Part shown: in pieces, positions 24,535-35,048 of the stretch
How the letters are laid out: each line of letters begins with the position of its first letter
Numbering within the stretch: the stretch's first letter is position 1
Assembly: GCF_040253615.1 (NCBI RefSeq)
Contig: NZ_JBEJGY010000004.1
Location: 4,216,001-4,280,000 of the forward strand
Source: Streptomyces sp. Edi4
GTDB taxonomy: Bacteria; Actinomycetota; Actinomycetes; Streptomycetales; Streptomycetaceae
Direction of reading: 5' to 3'
DNA: 64,000 bases
Made by a program: the position numbers and the translations under genes
The notes under the pieces: model-generated
Told to the model about the DNA's origin: nothing
Seen by the model: only the letters and a program-made list of their open reading frames with translations
The model's database searches: none

Positions 24535-25697
24535 GCGTACGCAGGGCGGACGCGCTCGGGGGGCGGGCGGCCGTCGTCGGGATAGGGGCGACCGAGTTCT
24601 CCAAGGACTCGGGGCGCAGCGAGCTGAAGCTGGCGGTCGAGGCGGTCCACGCGGCGCTCGACGACGCGGGGCTCTCGGCCTCGGACGTCGACGGTCTGGT
24701 CACCTTCACCATGGACACCAGCCCGGAGATATCGGTCGCGCAGGCGACCGGCATGGGCGAGCTGTCCTTCTTCTCGCGGATCCACTACGGGGGCGGCGCG
24801 GCCTGCGCCACCGTGCAGCAGGCGGCGCTCGCGGTGACGGCCGGCGTGGCCGAAGTCGTGGTCTGCTACCGGGCGTTCAACGAGCGCTCGGGGCGGCGCT
24901 TCGGGTCCGGGGTGCAGCAGCGCGAGCCGTCGGCGGAGGGGGCGGCGCTCGGCTGGTCGCTCCCGTTCGGGCTGCTGACGCCCGCGTCCTGGGTCGCCAT
25001 GGCCGCGCGGCGCTATCTGCACACCTACGGTCTGACGCCCGAGGCGTTCGGCCATGTCGCCGTCACCGACCGCCGCCACGCGGCCGGCAACCCGGCGGCG
25101 TACTTCCACGGCAAGCCGATCACCCTTGCCGACCACGCGGCGTCGCGATGGATCGTCGAACCGCTGCGGCTCCTGGACTGCTGCCAGGAGACCGATGGCG
25201 GCCAGGCCCTCGTCGTCACCACCGTGGAGCGGGCCAGAGACCTGCGGCAACGGCCCGCGGTGATCACGGCGGCGGCGCAGGGGGCCGGGCGCCGGCAGGA
25301 GGCGATGACCAGTTTCTACCGGGACGACATGACCGGGCTGCCGGAGATGGGGGTGGTGGCGCGCCAGCTGTGGCGGACCTCCGGGCTCACCCCCGCCGAG
25401 GTCGACGTGGCGATCCTCTACGACCACTTCACGCCGTTCGTGCTGATGCAGCTGGAGGAGTTCGGATTCTGCCGGCCGGGTGAGGCGGCCGACTTCGTCG
25501 CGGCGGACGCGCTGCCGCTCAACACGCACGGAGGTCAGCTGGGGGAGGCGTATCTGCACGGCATGAACGGCGTGGCGGAGGCGGTACGGCAGCTGCGGGG
25601 AACGTCGGTCAACCAGATACCCGGCGCGGCGCATGTCCTGGTCACGGCCGGAACGGGCGTCCCGACCTCGGGCCTTGTCCTGGGCAGCGACAGCTGA
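24531..25697 (+). CDS. Thiolase-fold lipid-transfer protein (Ltp2-like retro-aldolase)
   Basis: The 388-aa protein is a non-decarboxylating thiolase-fold protein of the SCP2/Ltp group (AAVVGIGATEFSKDSGRSEL at the start; GGGAACATVQQAALAV; a C-terminal NTHGGQLGEAYLHGMNG and VLVTAGTGVP). In the cholesterol pathway Ltp2, together with ChsH2's DUF35 domain, splits the hydrated side chain by retro-aldol cleavage. It is the last gene of the operon and overlaps its neighbour by 4 bases. The substrate here is unknown. Confidence 0.9.
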   Translation: MSVRRADALGGRAAVVGIGATEFSKDSGRSELKLAVEAVHAALDDAGLSASDVDGLVTFTMDTSPEISVAQATGMGELSFFSRIHYGGGAACATVQQAALAVTAGVAEVVVCYRAFNERSGRRFGSGVQQREPSAEGAALGWSLPFGLLTPASWVAMAARRYLHTYGLTPEAFGHVAVTDRRHAAGNPAAYFHGKPITLADHAASRWIVEPLRLLDCCQETDGGQALVVTTVERARDLRQRPAVITAAAQGAGRRQEAMTSFYRDDMTGLPEMGVVARQLWRTSGLTPAEVDVAILYDHFTPFVLMQLEEFGFCRPGEAADFVAADALPLNTHGGQLGEAYLHGMNGVAEAVRQLRGTSVNQIPGAAHVLVTAGTGVPTSGLVLGSDS

Positions 25698-25879
25698 CGC
25701 ACCGCCCGGCAGGGGCGGCTGACGAGGCGTTGTGCAGGGCGGCGCTCGCCGTGTTCAGGGGGTGCTCCCCCGTGTTGCGGGCCCTGCTCTCCCGCCGGAC
25801 GGCTGATCCTTTGCCCGGACGGCCGACGCGGTCGGCTTCAGCGGTGGCCGCTCGGTGTGGGGGACCGTTCACTCGGGCC

Positions 25880-26968
25880 ATGCGCCGCCTCAAGATCAAG
25901 CCGACTCTCGCCCGTTCCGCCGCCGCCCTCCTCACGCTCGCCGCTCTGCTGACGCCGACGGCGGCAGCGTCGGCGTCCCCCCAGGTGCCGTCCCCCGCGC
26001 GGTCCCTCGCCGGTCGGGGAAACGATGACCGTGAGCGTGAACGTGACCGTGAGCGTGACCGCAGCCATGAAGACCATGACCACCAGGGCCGCGATCACCG
26101 GGGCCGTGACCACCGGGACCGGGACCCCTGGGACCGGGACGCTGAGGGACGGGACGATGGGGGACGGGACGGCTGGGACCAAGGCGTCTGGGGCCAGGGC
26201 AGTTGGGGTCAGGACGACTGGGGGCGGGGGCAGGACAACGAGCGCGCGGAGGAGGTGGCGCACTTCACGGGCAGGGCCTTCGACACCTGCAACACCCCGT
26301 CCCTGGCCACGATGCGGGCCTGGCGGAGTTCGCCGTACCACGCGGTCGGCATCTACTACTCGGGCCGGGGCCGCCACTGCCTGGCCCAGAAGAACCTGAA
26401 CCGGGACTGGGTGAGCCAGACGCACGACATGGGCTGGCAGGTGCTGCCCGTGTTCGTGGGCTCGCAGGCGCCGTGCGTGTACGCCGAGAACAAGAAGGGA
26501 GTGCGGATCGGCAACCGGCCGGCGCAGCAGGGCAAGTCGGAGGGAGGCCAGGCCGTGCGGGACGCCCAGGCCCTCGGCATCCTGCCGGGCAGCCCGCTCT
26601 TCCTCGACATGGAGGCGTACAACGCGGGCAACGCGGCGTGCGCCCGCACCACGCTCGACTTCGTGCGGGCCTGGAACCGGGAGGTGCGCGGGCGCGGCTA
26701 CCTGCCCGGGTTCTACAGCAGCGCGGATTCCGGCGTGCGGCAGATGGAGAAGGCCCGGCAGTCGGGGCTCGGCGACCTCCCGGCGGTGATCTGGTTCGCC
26801 CGCTGGCAAACCGAGCCGGCGGTGTACGAGGAGGCGTCGCTGCGCGAGGACGCCTGGCAGCACCAGCGCATCCACCAGTACGCCGGTGACGCGACGGAGA
26901 CGTACGGCGGGTACCGCCTCGTCGTGGACCGCAACCAGGTCGACGCGCCGGTCGCCCGGATCGCGTGA
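25880..26968 (+). CDS. Secreted DUF1906 (Rv2525c-like glycoside-hydrolase-fold) protein
   Basis: The 362-aa precursor has a Tat-like or Sec signal (MRRLKIKPTLARSAAALL... to ASA). A highly charged linker of about 80 residues made of DR, RDH and WGQ repeats follows, then a DUF1906 TIM-barrel domain (AFDTCNTPSLATMRAW, VGIYYSGRGRHC, GILPGSPLFLDMEAY). The fold resembles peptidoglycan-active glycosidases; activity is unproven. The Asp/Arg/His-rich linker is unusual and repeat-derived. Confidence 0.85.
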   Translation: MRRLKIKPTLARSAAALLTLAALLTPTAAASASPQVPSPARSLAGRGNDDRERERDRERDRSHEDHDHQGRDHRGRDHRDRDPWDRDAEGRDDGGRDGWDQGVWGQGSWGQDDWGRGQDNERAEEVAHFTGRAFDTCNTPSLATMRAWRSSPYHAVGIYYSGRGRHCLAQKNLNRDWVSQTHDMGWQVLPVFVGSQAPCVYAENKKGVRIGNRPAQQGKSEGGQAVRDAQALGILPGSPLFLDMEAYNAGNAACARTTLDFVRAWNREVRGRGYLPGFYSSADSGVRQMEKARQSGLGDLPAVIWFARWQTEPAVYEEASLREDAWQHQRIHQYAGDATETYGGYRLVVDRNQVDAPVARIA

Positions 26969-27138
26969 GGCGGACCGGTTCGGCGAGCGGGTGCGGCGGA
27001 GGGCTGAACCCTGAGGGCCGAGGATGCGTCCTCCACCTTCAGGAGGTGCAGCCACCCCCACCCCTACAACCTGAGACGGACATGGCTTCGGGACCTGGGG
27101 CCGATCCCGCGGGGTCGCGGCGCTCATAGCGTGGAGAC

Positions 27139-27687
27139 ATGACAACGCCCGTCTGCTCCACCGCCTCCCGAGCGGCGACGCCCTACCACGCGTACTCGTC
27201 GTTCTCGTCGTACGTCCGCGCCAGGGGCCCCGTGCTGCTGCGCACCGCGCGCTCGCTGACCGCGAACGCGAGCGACGCGGAGGACCTGTTGCAGACGGCC
27301 CTGACCAAGACGTACGTCGCCTGGGACCGGATCGAGGACCACCGGGCGCTCGACGGCTATGTGCGCCGCGCGCTGCTCAACACCCGTACGTCCCAGTGGC
27401 GCAAGCGCAAGGTGGACGAGTTCGCCTGCGAGGAGCTGCCCGAGCCGGAGAGCGTGCCCGCGCCGGACCCGGCCGATCAGCAGGTGCTGCACGACGCGAT
27501 GTGGCGGGCGGTCATGAAGCTGCCCGACCGCCAGCGGGCGATGGTCGTCCTGCGGTACTACGAGGACCTGAGCGAGGCGCAGACGGCGGAAGTCCTCGGG
27601 GTCTCGGTGGGCACGGTCAAGAGCGCGGTGTCGCGCGCGCTCGGCAAGCTCCGTGAGGACCCGGAGCTCGAACCCATACGGTCCTGA
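27139..27687 (+). CDS. SigE-family ECF RNA polymerase sigma factor
   Basis: The 182-aa sigma factor has region 2 (SSYVRARGPVLLRTARSLTA and ASDAEDLLQTALTKTYVAWDRI) and region 4 (MVVLRYYEDLSEAQTAEVLG and SVGTVKSAVSRALGKLRE). The length and the ARGPVLLRTA start fit the actinobacterial SigE-family subgroup that usually lacks a classical adjacent anti-sigma factor. None is seen here. It stands alone between a DUF1906 gene and fadD. Confidence 0.9.
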   Translation: MTTPVCSTASRAATPYHAYSSFSSYVRARGPVLLRTARSLTANASDAEDLLQTALTKTYVAWDRIEDHRALDGYVRRALLNTRTSQWRKRKVDEFACEELPEPESVPAPDPADQQVLHDAMWRAVMKLPDRQRAMVVLRYYEDLSEAQTAEVLGVSVGTVKSAVSRALGKLREDPELEPIRS

Positions 27688-27768
27688 TCCGGGCACGGCC
27701 CGCAGTCGCCGGCCAGGTATCCGCAGGTAACTTCGCGGAACCTCGGCCGAAACTACTCCCGGGTAGTG

Positions 27769-27786
27769 ACATACCGAGCGGTATGT
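27769..27786. promoter_or_regulatory. Palindromic operator upstream of fadD
   Basis: ACATACCG-AG-CGGTATGT is a perfect 8-bp inverted repeat with 2-base spacer, 66 bases before the chosen fadD start. Its shape is typical of TetR-family acyl-CoA-responsive regulators. The regulator gene is not in the window. Confidence 0.75.
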
Positions 27787-27851
27787 GCGCAGAATTCGGC
27801 ACACCCCTATCGCCACAGAGCGCGGACCATAGCGCTCCTCGGGAGGACGCC

Positions 27852-29510
<1,659 letters not shown>

Positions 29511-29552
29511 GCGCGCGCGGAAGCGGGCCTGGCTGGAGCATGCCTCAGCCCG

Positions 29553-29614
29553 GGCAGCGGTTTCGGCCGGGCAGCGGTGCCGGCCTGAGCAGCGGTGCCG
29601 GCGCGAGCAGCGGT
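29553..29614. repeat. Short tandem repeat between convergent genes
   Basis: Four imperfect copies of a 17-18 bp unit around gcagcggtgccggc lie between the convergent fadD and membrane-protein genes. No coding role is apparent. Confidence 0.5.
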
Positions 29615-29654
29615 CCGGGCCCGCCGGGTCGCGGCTGGGCGGGCTCGATCGCGC

Positions 29655-30254
29655 TCAGCCGTGCAGCCAGCGGCGCAGCAGACGGCTCATGTTCGGCATG
29701 GCCACATACGTCATGAGCACACTGAACAGCACCGTGAACACTCCGGTCCGCAGCACCAGCGGAAGCCCGGCGACATAGGGGCCGAGCACCGCGTTGCCCA
29801 GGAGCGAGATCGGGAAGATGGCCAGGCCCGAACTGATCGCCATTTTCCACCGGGGCGGAGCGGGACGGGCCTCACCGGGCTTGGCGAACCACGTCTCCAT
29901 TCCGGTCAGTTCACGCCGGGCTATCTCGGTGTGGTGATGGCCCGTGCAGGTGGCGAAGAACAGGGCGCGCTCCTTGGAGCTCTGCCAGCGCTCCAGGGCG
30001 GCCGCGTCCCGGAAGCGGTGCACCAGGAACCAGGGCGCTCCGGGGGACGACGGCCGGAACAGACCGTGTCCGAGGTGGCCGGGGAAGCGGGTCGCGGCGG
30101 CCAGGATGTCGCGTGCCCACCCCTCGAACGACTCCTCGTACCCATCCTCGACCTGCCGTGCGATCAACAGGGTGACCTCGCCGTTGTCGGCGGGGACGGC
30201 GTGTTCGGGCGCGGCGGCGGGTTCCTGACGCAGGGCAGGGCGCGGGGTGGCCAC
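29655..30254 (-). CDS. Antibiotic biosynthesis monooxygenase (ABM) domain membrane protein
   Basis: The 199-aa protein has an ABM/EthD-like ferredoxin-fold domain (VTLLIARQVEDGYEESFEGW to FATCTGHHHTEIARREL). Two C-terminal transmembrane helices follow (AISSGLAIFPISLLGNAVL and GVFTVLFSVLMTYVAMP). This two-part architecture is common in actinobacteria and of unknown function. GTG 30254 has AGGAG 6 bases upstream. Confidence 0.83.
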   Translation of the reverse strand: MATPRPALRQEPAAAPEHAVPADNGEVTLLIARQVEDGYEESFEGWARDILAAATRFPGHLGHGLFRPSSPGAPWFLVHRFRDAAALERWQSSKERALFFATCTGHHHTEIARRELTGMETWFAKPGEARPAPPRWKMAISSGLAIFPISLLGNAVLGPYVAGLPLVLRTGVFTVLFSVLMTYVAMPNMSRLLRRWLHG

Positions 30255-30352
30255 AGGGCTCCTCGTGGGTCGTACGGTGTCGCGCGCCGCGTCAGCGTAC
30301 GCACACCACCCGGCCACCTGTCGAGGGCCATTCAGCCGCGTCCGTCCGGGGG

Positions 30353-30368
30353 TGTTTCACGTGAAACA
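30353..30368. promoter_or_regulatory. parS: parS site (perfect ParB-binding palindrome)
   Basis: TGTTTCACGTGAAACA matches the bacterial parS consensus at all 16 positions. ParB loads on such sites to organise the origin region of the chromosome. Confidence 0.93.
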
Positions 30369-30416
30369 ACCCTCGTTTCACGGCCCTGGGCATCATGGCC
30401 TGGTTTCCGCGGCCCT

Positions 30417-30432
30417 GGTTTCACGTGAAACA
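30417..30432. promoter_or_regulatory. parS: Second parS site (15/16 match)
   Basis: GGTTTCACGTGAAACA differs from the consensus only at the first base and keeps the 14-bp core GTTTCACGTGAAAC. It lies 64 bases from the first site. A half site GTTTCACG (30375-30382) lies between them. Confidence 0.9.
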
Positions 30433-30487
30433 CCCCGAACGGACGGCAGCAACCTCGGGTAACGAGGGGCACGGCAACCCGCCGTGC

Positions 30488-33400
30488 CTAGTTGGTGCCG
30501 ATCTTCGCCAGCAGATCCACGATGCGGCCCTGGACCTCGCCACTGGTGGAGCGTTCCGCGAGGAACAGCACCGTCTCGCCGGACGAGAGGTTCGGGAGGT
30601 CCGCCTGGTTGATGCCCGCCGAGGTGTAGACGACGAGCGGCGTGTGGTTCAACTGCCCGTTGGCACGCAACCAGTCGACGATCCCGGCACGACGGCGGCG
30701 TACCTGCATGAGGTCCATCACCACGAGGTTCGGGCGGGTCTGTGCGGCCAGGGTGACCGCTTCGGAGTCGGTGGCGGCGCGGGCGACCTGCATGCCGCGC
30801 CGCTCCAGGGTCGCGGTGAGCGCGAGCGCGATCTCTTCGTGCTCCTCGATCAGAAGGACCCGGGGCGGGTGCTGCTCGCTGTCCCGCGGCGCGAGGGCCT
30901 TGAGCAGGACAGCCGGATCGGCGCCGTACGCCGCCTCTCGCGTCGCCTGTCCGAGACCCGCCGTGACCAGCACGGGCACCTCGGCAGCGACCGCCGCCTG
31001 ACGGAGCGACTGGAGCGCGGTACGGGTGATGGGACCGGTCAGCGGGTCGACGAACAGCGCGGCGGGGAAGGCCGCGATCTGCGCGTCGACCTCCTCGCGC
31101 GAGTGCACGACCACGGGCCGGTAGCCGCGCTCGCTCAGCGCCTGCTGGGTGGAGACGTCGGGCGCGGGCCACACCAGGAGCCGGCGCGGGTTGTCCAGCG
31201 GCTCCGGGGGCAGCTCGTCGTCGACCGGCTGCGGCTGGGGCCGGTTGGCCACCTCCACCGCGCCGCCGGGACCGTCAAGCGGCTCGGGACCCTCGGCACC
31301 CTCGTCGGGCGCCCCGATCGCATACGCGCGGCCCTGGCCCTCCGAGGGGGGCGAGGGCAGCACGGGGTGCGGGCGGGCCGGCGCTTCGGTGGGCCGCTCG
31401 ACACCCTCGGGAGGCGTGCCCAGCTTGCGCCGTCGGCCGGAGCCGAGCGAGCCTCCGGCCGTCTGCGCGGTCTGGGGCTGCGGGGCGGGCGGAGCCGTCT
31501 GGGCTGCGGAGGCAGGGCGTGCGGCGGGTGCCTGCGGTTGCGTCTGGGTCTGCGTCTGCGCCTGCATCTGGGCGAAGGGCGCGCCCTGGCCGAGCGTCCG
31601 CACGCTGAAGGCGCGGCCCTGGGTGTCGCCGGAGACGACCGGGATCCCCCCGGGCGGGGTCTCGGCGGGCAGCGGCTGGCGCAGGGGCCCGGTGGGTGCG
31701 GCCGGAGCGGGTCGCGGGGGCCTGGTTGCGGCCGGTCCGCCCTGGGCCTGGCCCTGGCGCGGCTCGTGGCCCGGACTCTGCGGGGGTACGGGCCCGGGGG
31801 CACCGGGCATCTGCACCGCGCGGGCCGCCCATGCGGGCGCCTCGGCCGGGTGCGGCTGGGGCGGGGTGTGATCGTCCAGGGGGTCTGCGGGGGCGGCGGA
31901 GTTGGGGTTGGTGCCGCCGGGATTGCCACGGGTGTGGCCGGCGCGGCCCGGTGCGTTTCCGCCCGGCCCTGCGGCAGGGTCGCCGCCGGCGGGGCCAACC
32001 CCCATGGGGCGAGCACCTGTTGGGGCGGGGGCCATGGGGTGCGGGCCGGTCGGGCCCCCGGGGTGAGCACTCGCGGACGAAGCCCGCGCGGGGTCGACTG
32101 CACCAGCCACGACACCCGGGGAGCCGGGACCGGCCGACGTGGCGCCGACGGGCGGGGCACCCACAGGCGACGCACCGAGGGGCGGCACGGGGCCGGAGCC
32201 CGCGTCCGGGGAGCCCATGGGTCCGGCACCCGTAGGTCCGGCCATGGGCGCGGCGCCGACGGGCGGGGTTCCCACGGTCGGGGCACCCGCAGGGGTGGGA
32301 CCCACAGGTCCCGCTGCGGATCCGGCGCCCACAGCCCGGGCGCCCGTGGGCCCGGCGCCAACAGGACCGCTGCCGACCGGACCGGCACCGACCAGACCGG
32401 GGCCCGTGGCTCCCGACGCGTCGGCGCCCGGGTGCCGGCCGCCCCCAGGGCGTACGGAGGCAGGGTGGCCCGGCTCCAGGGCGTCGGAGGGAGTGGCGGC
32501 CGGAGGCGCGGGGTGCGGCGCGCGGTCGGCGTCGGCGGGCGGCAGCGCGAACGCCGTCCGCGCGGAACCACCCTCCTGGCCGTTCGCGGCGGCGTTCGCG
32601 GATCCGCGCCCTGCGCCGCCCGCGGCACCCTGCGAGGCGTCGCCCGAAGGACCGTTCGCGGACCCGCCGCCCGGTCCGCCCGAGGTGGCGGCGCCACCCG
32701 TGGAGTTGGCCGACGCCGTACCCAGGGCGCGCCTGGCCCGGCGGCCCGTGGGCTCGGCGGCGTACTCCCCCGGGCCCGAAGCGGAAGCGCCGGACGGGCC
32801 GGACGCGGTGGACGGAGCGCTCGGCGCGTCGGCGCCGCCGGGCGCGGGCAGCGCGCGGCGGGCACGGCGCCCGGTCGTCTCGGTGGGCACGCCCTGCGGC
32901 GGCACGGTCTCGCCGAGCGCGGCGCGGCCCATGCCGGAGGACTCGCGGGCGCTCTCCGCGCCGGTGACCACGGACCCCTCGGCGGCCTCGCCCTGGCCCG
33001 GGGCCCGCACGGCGGACTGCTCGGCAGGGCTCGGCCGGCCACGGCGCCGTCCCGACCCGGAGGCCGCGCCACCGGAGACCGGTCCACCGGCCGCGCCCTC
33101 GTCGACGGCGTCCCCCGTGTTCTGCTGGGCCGGGATCCGCGCTCGGTCGCCGTCGGGACCGGCGTCGGCGTCACCGCCGGAAGCGGGCGCGGAGCCGGAC
33201 TCGGCACGCGCACGGCGGCGTCCCGTCGGGGACTTCTCCTCGGCGACCGGGCTCTCCAGGAACGCGTCCATGGACGCCCGCCGCCCGCGCCTGCGCCCGC
33301 CGCCGTCCTGCTGCGCGGGCAGCAGCGCCTCGTTGGGCTGCGGGACCACGGGTGCCTCGACCGTGCCCGCGCCCGCGCCGAGCGGCACTTCGAGCACGTA

Positions 33401-34897
33401 CGCGGAACCGCTCATGCCCGGCACGTCCACGGTCTGCAGAACGCCGCCGTGCGCCTTCACGATGCCGCGCACGATGGGCGCGTGGACCGGGTCGCCGCCC
33501 GCGTAGGGGCCGCGCACCTCGATGCGGACGACCTCGCCGCGTACGGCGGCCGCGACGACGACGGTGGAGTCCAGGTAACCGCCGGGGGCGGCCGGTGCCT
33601 TGCCGGTGGCGTCCACGCCCGCCACGTCCGCGACGAGATGGGCCAGGGCGGTGGAGAGACGTGGCCCGTCGACCTCGGCCTCGATGGGCGGGGTGTGCAC
33701 GGCGAACTGGGCGCGCCCGGGCCCGATGAGCTCCACGGCGCCGTCGACACCCGCGCCGACGACCGAATCGACCAGCACCTTGGTCTTCTTGAGCTCTTCG
33801 CCGCCCGCGTCGAGCCGCTGGTAGCCGAGGACGTTGTCGACGAGCGTGGTGATGCGCGAGTACCCGGCGGCCAGGTGGTGCAGGACCTGGTTGGCCTCCG
33901 GCCACAGCTGGCCGGCGTCGTCGGCGGCGAGCGCGGCCAGTTCGCGCCGCAGCTCGTCGATCGGCCCGCGCAGCGAACCCGAGAGCACCGAAAGCAGCTG
34001 CTGGTGCCTGGCGGCGAGCGCGTCGTAGCGCTTGGTCTCGCGGTCGAGGACCTCGGCGTGCTTGGCGGCCTGCTCCTCGTAGGGGCGGCGGTCGGTGAAG
34101 GTCATCACCGCGCCGACGAGCAGGTCGCCGTCGCGCACCGGCGCGGTCGTGAGGTCGACCGGCACCTTGGCGCCGGACTTGGTCCAGATGACCTGCCCGC
34201 GCACCCGGTGCTTGCGCCCGGACTTGAGGGTGTCGGCGAGGGGGCTGCCCTCGTACGGGAACGGCTCGCCGTCCTCGCGCGAATGCAGCACCAGCGGGTG
34301 GAGTTCCTGGCCGCCGAGGTCGCTGGCGCGGTAGCCGAGGATCTGCGCCGCCGCCGGGTTGACCAGGACGACCCGGCCGTCGGTGTCGGTGCCGACGACG
34401 CCCTCGGCCGCCGCGCGCAGGATCATCTCGGTCTGCCGCTGCGAACGGGCGAGTTCGGCCTCGGTGTCGACGGTGCCGGAGAGGTCCCGCAGGACGAGCA
34501 TGAGGAGTTCGTCGCCGGAGTAGGAGCCGGGTCCGCCGCCGCTTCCGTAGGAGGCGTACGCGTCGCGCCCGTCCTCCAGATTGGCGCTGGTCACCTCGAC
34601 CGGGAACTCGGTGCCGTCGGTGCGGCGCGCGATCATCCGGGTCGGCTTGGTGCGGCCCTGGTCGTCCTCGCTCTCGGGCCGGCGCATGGAGCCGGGGATG
34701 AGCCGGGAGTCGAAGGAGGGCAGGAGATCGAGCACTCCCCGCCCCACCAGACCCGTACCGGGCGCCTCCAGCATTCCCAGCGCGACGGTGTTGGCGTTGA
34801 CGACCGTGCCGTTGCAGTTGACGAGCAGGAGCCCGTCCGGGAGGGCGTCAAGTATGGCTGCGAGGCGAGCAGCGCCTCGGGATGGCCTGCTGCTCAC
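30488..34897 (-). CDS. Giant PAS/pseudo-histidine kinase/receiver protein
   Basis: The 1,469-aa protein has two PAS domains (about residues 12-142 and 157-272), a coiled linker and a HisKA/HATPase-like core. A low-complexity Pro/Ala/Gly/Arg linker of nearly 700 residues (about 530-1,220) follows, then a C-terminal response-regulator receiver. The H-box reads LSGSLRGPI instead of SHELRTPL, so the phosphorylatable His is Gly (about 33,975-33,980). The ATP-binding N-box reads LAHLVADVAG, without the essential Asn. The receiver keeps the acidic pair (LIEEHEE) and Asp (LVVMDLM). It is probably a sensory scaffold rather than a kinase. GTG 34897 has GGGAGG upstream. Confidence 0.85.
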   Translation of the reverse strand: MSSRPSRGAARLAAILDALPDGLLLVNCNGTVVNANTVALGMLEAPGTGLVGRGVLDLLPSFDSRLIPGSMRRPESEDDQGRTKPTRMIARRTDGTEFPVEVTSANLEDGRDAYASYGSGGGPGSYSGDELLMLVLRDLSGTVDTEAELARSQRQTEMILRAAAEGVVGTDTDGRVVLVNPAAAQILGYRASDLGGQELHPLVLHSREDGEPFPYEGSPLADTLKSGRKHRVRGQVIWTKSGAKVPVDLTTAPVRDGDLLVGAVMTFTDRRPYEEQAAKHAEVLDRETKRYDALAARHQQLLSVLSGSLRGPIDELRRELAALAADDAGQLWPEANQVLHHLAAGYSRITTLVDNVLGYQRLDAGGEELKKTKVLVDSVVGAGVDGAVELIGPGRAQFAVHTPPIEAEVDGPRLSTALAHLVADVAGVDATGKAPAAPGGYLDSTVVVAAAVRGEVVRIEVRGPYAGGDPVHAPIVRGIVKAHGGVLQTVDVPGMSGSAYVLEVPLGAGAGTVEAPVVPQPNEALLPAQQDGGGRRRGRRASMDAFLESPVAEEKSPTGRRRARAESGSAPASGGDADAGPDGDRARIPAQQNTGDAVDEGAAGGPVSGGAASGSGRRRGRPSPAEQSAVRAPGQGEAAEGSVVTGAESARESSGMGRAALGETVPPQGVPTETTGRRARRALPAPGGADAPSAPSTASGPSGASASGPGEYAAEPTGRRARRALGTASANSTGGAATSGGPGGGSANGPSGDASQGAAGGAGRGSANAAANGQEGGSARTAFALPPADADRAPHPAPPAATPSDALEPGHPASVRPGGGRHPGADASGATGPGLVGAGPVGSGPVGAGPTGARAVGAGSAAGPVGPTPAGAPTVGTPPVGAAPMAGPTGAGPMGSPDAGSGPVPPLGASPVGAPPVGATSAGPGSPGVVAGAVDPARASSASAHPGGPTGPHPMAPAPTGARPMGVGPAGGDPAAGPGGNAPGRAGHTRGNPGGTNPNSAAPADPLDDHTPPQPHPAEAPAWAARAVQMPGAPGPVPPQSPGHEPRQGQAQGGPAATRPPRPAPAAPTGPLRQPLPAETPPGGIPVVSGDTQGRAFSVRTLGQGAPFAQMQAQTQTQTQPQAPAARPASAAQTAPPAPQPQTAQTAGGSLGSGRRRKLGTPPEGVERPTEAPARPHPVLPSPPSEGQGRAYAIGAPDEGAEGPEPLDGPGGAVEVANRPQPQPVDDELPPEPLDNPRRLLVWPAPDVSTQQALSERGYRPVVVHSREEVDAQIAAFPAALFVDPLTGPITRTALQSLRQAAVAAEVPVLVTAGLGQATREAAYGADPAVLLKALAPRDSEQHPPRVLLIEEHEEIALALTATLERRGMQVARAATDSEAVTLAAQTRPNLVVMDLMQVRRRRAGIVDWLRANGQLNHTPLVVYTSAGINQADLPNLSSGETVLFLAERSTSGEVQGRIVDLLAKIGTN

Positions 34898-35048
34898 GAC
34901 GACGCTTCCTCCCTGAACCACTGCACCTTGCGGCCTGTCACTGGAAGGGAGTCTAAAGGCTGAGGATGTGCGAGCGACGGCGGATCGGGGGGAGCTCTCA
35001 CCAAGGTTGTGTGACTACACCGTATGGGTGAAGGGCCTACGGGGTGCC

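Noticed and set aside
27783..27851. ATG 27783 as start of fadD
   Set aside because: It lies within the palindromic operator and has no binding site; GTG 27852 follows GGGAGGA.
30395..34963. Rightward 1,522-aa open frame opposite the PAS/receiver gene
   Set aside because: No domain is seen and its content is Arg/Gly/Ala-rich mirror text of the real minus-strand gene, an effect of GC-rich third positions.
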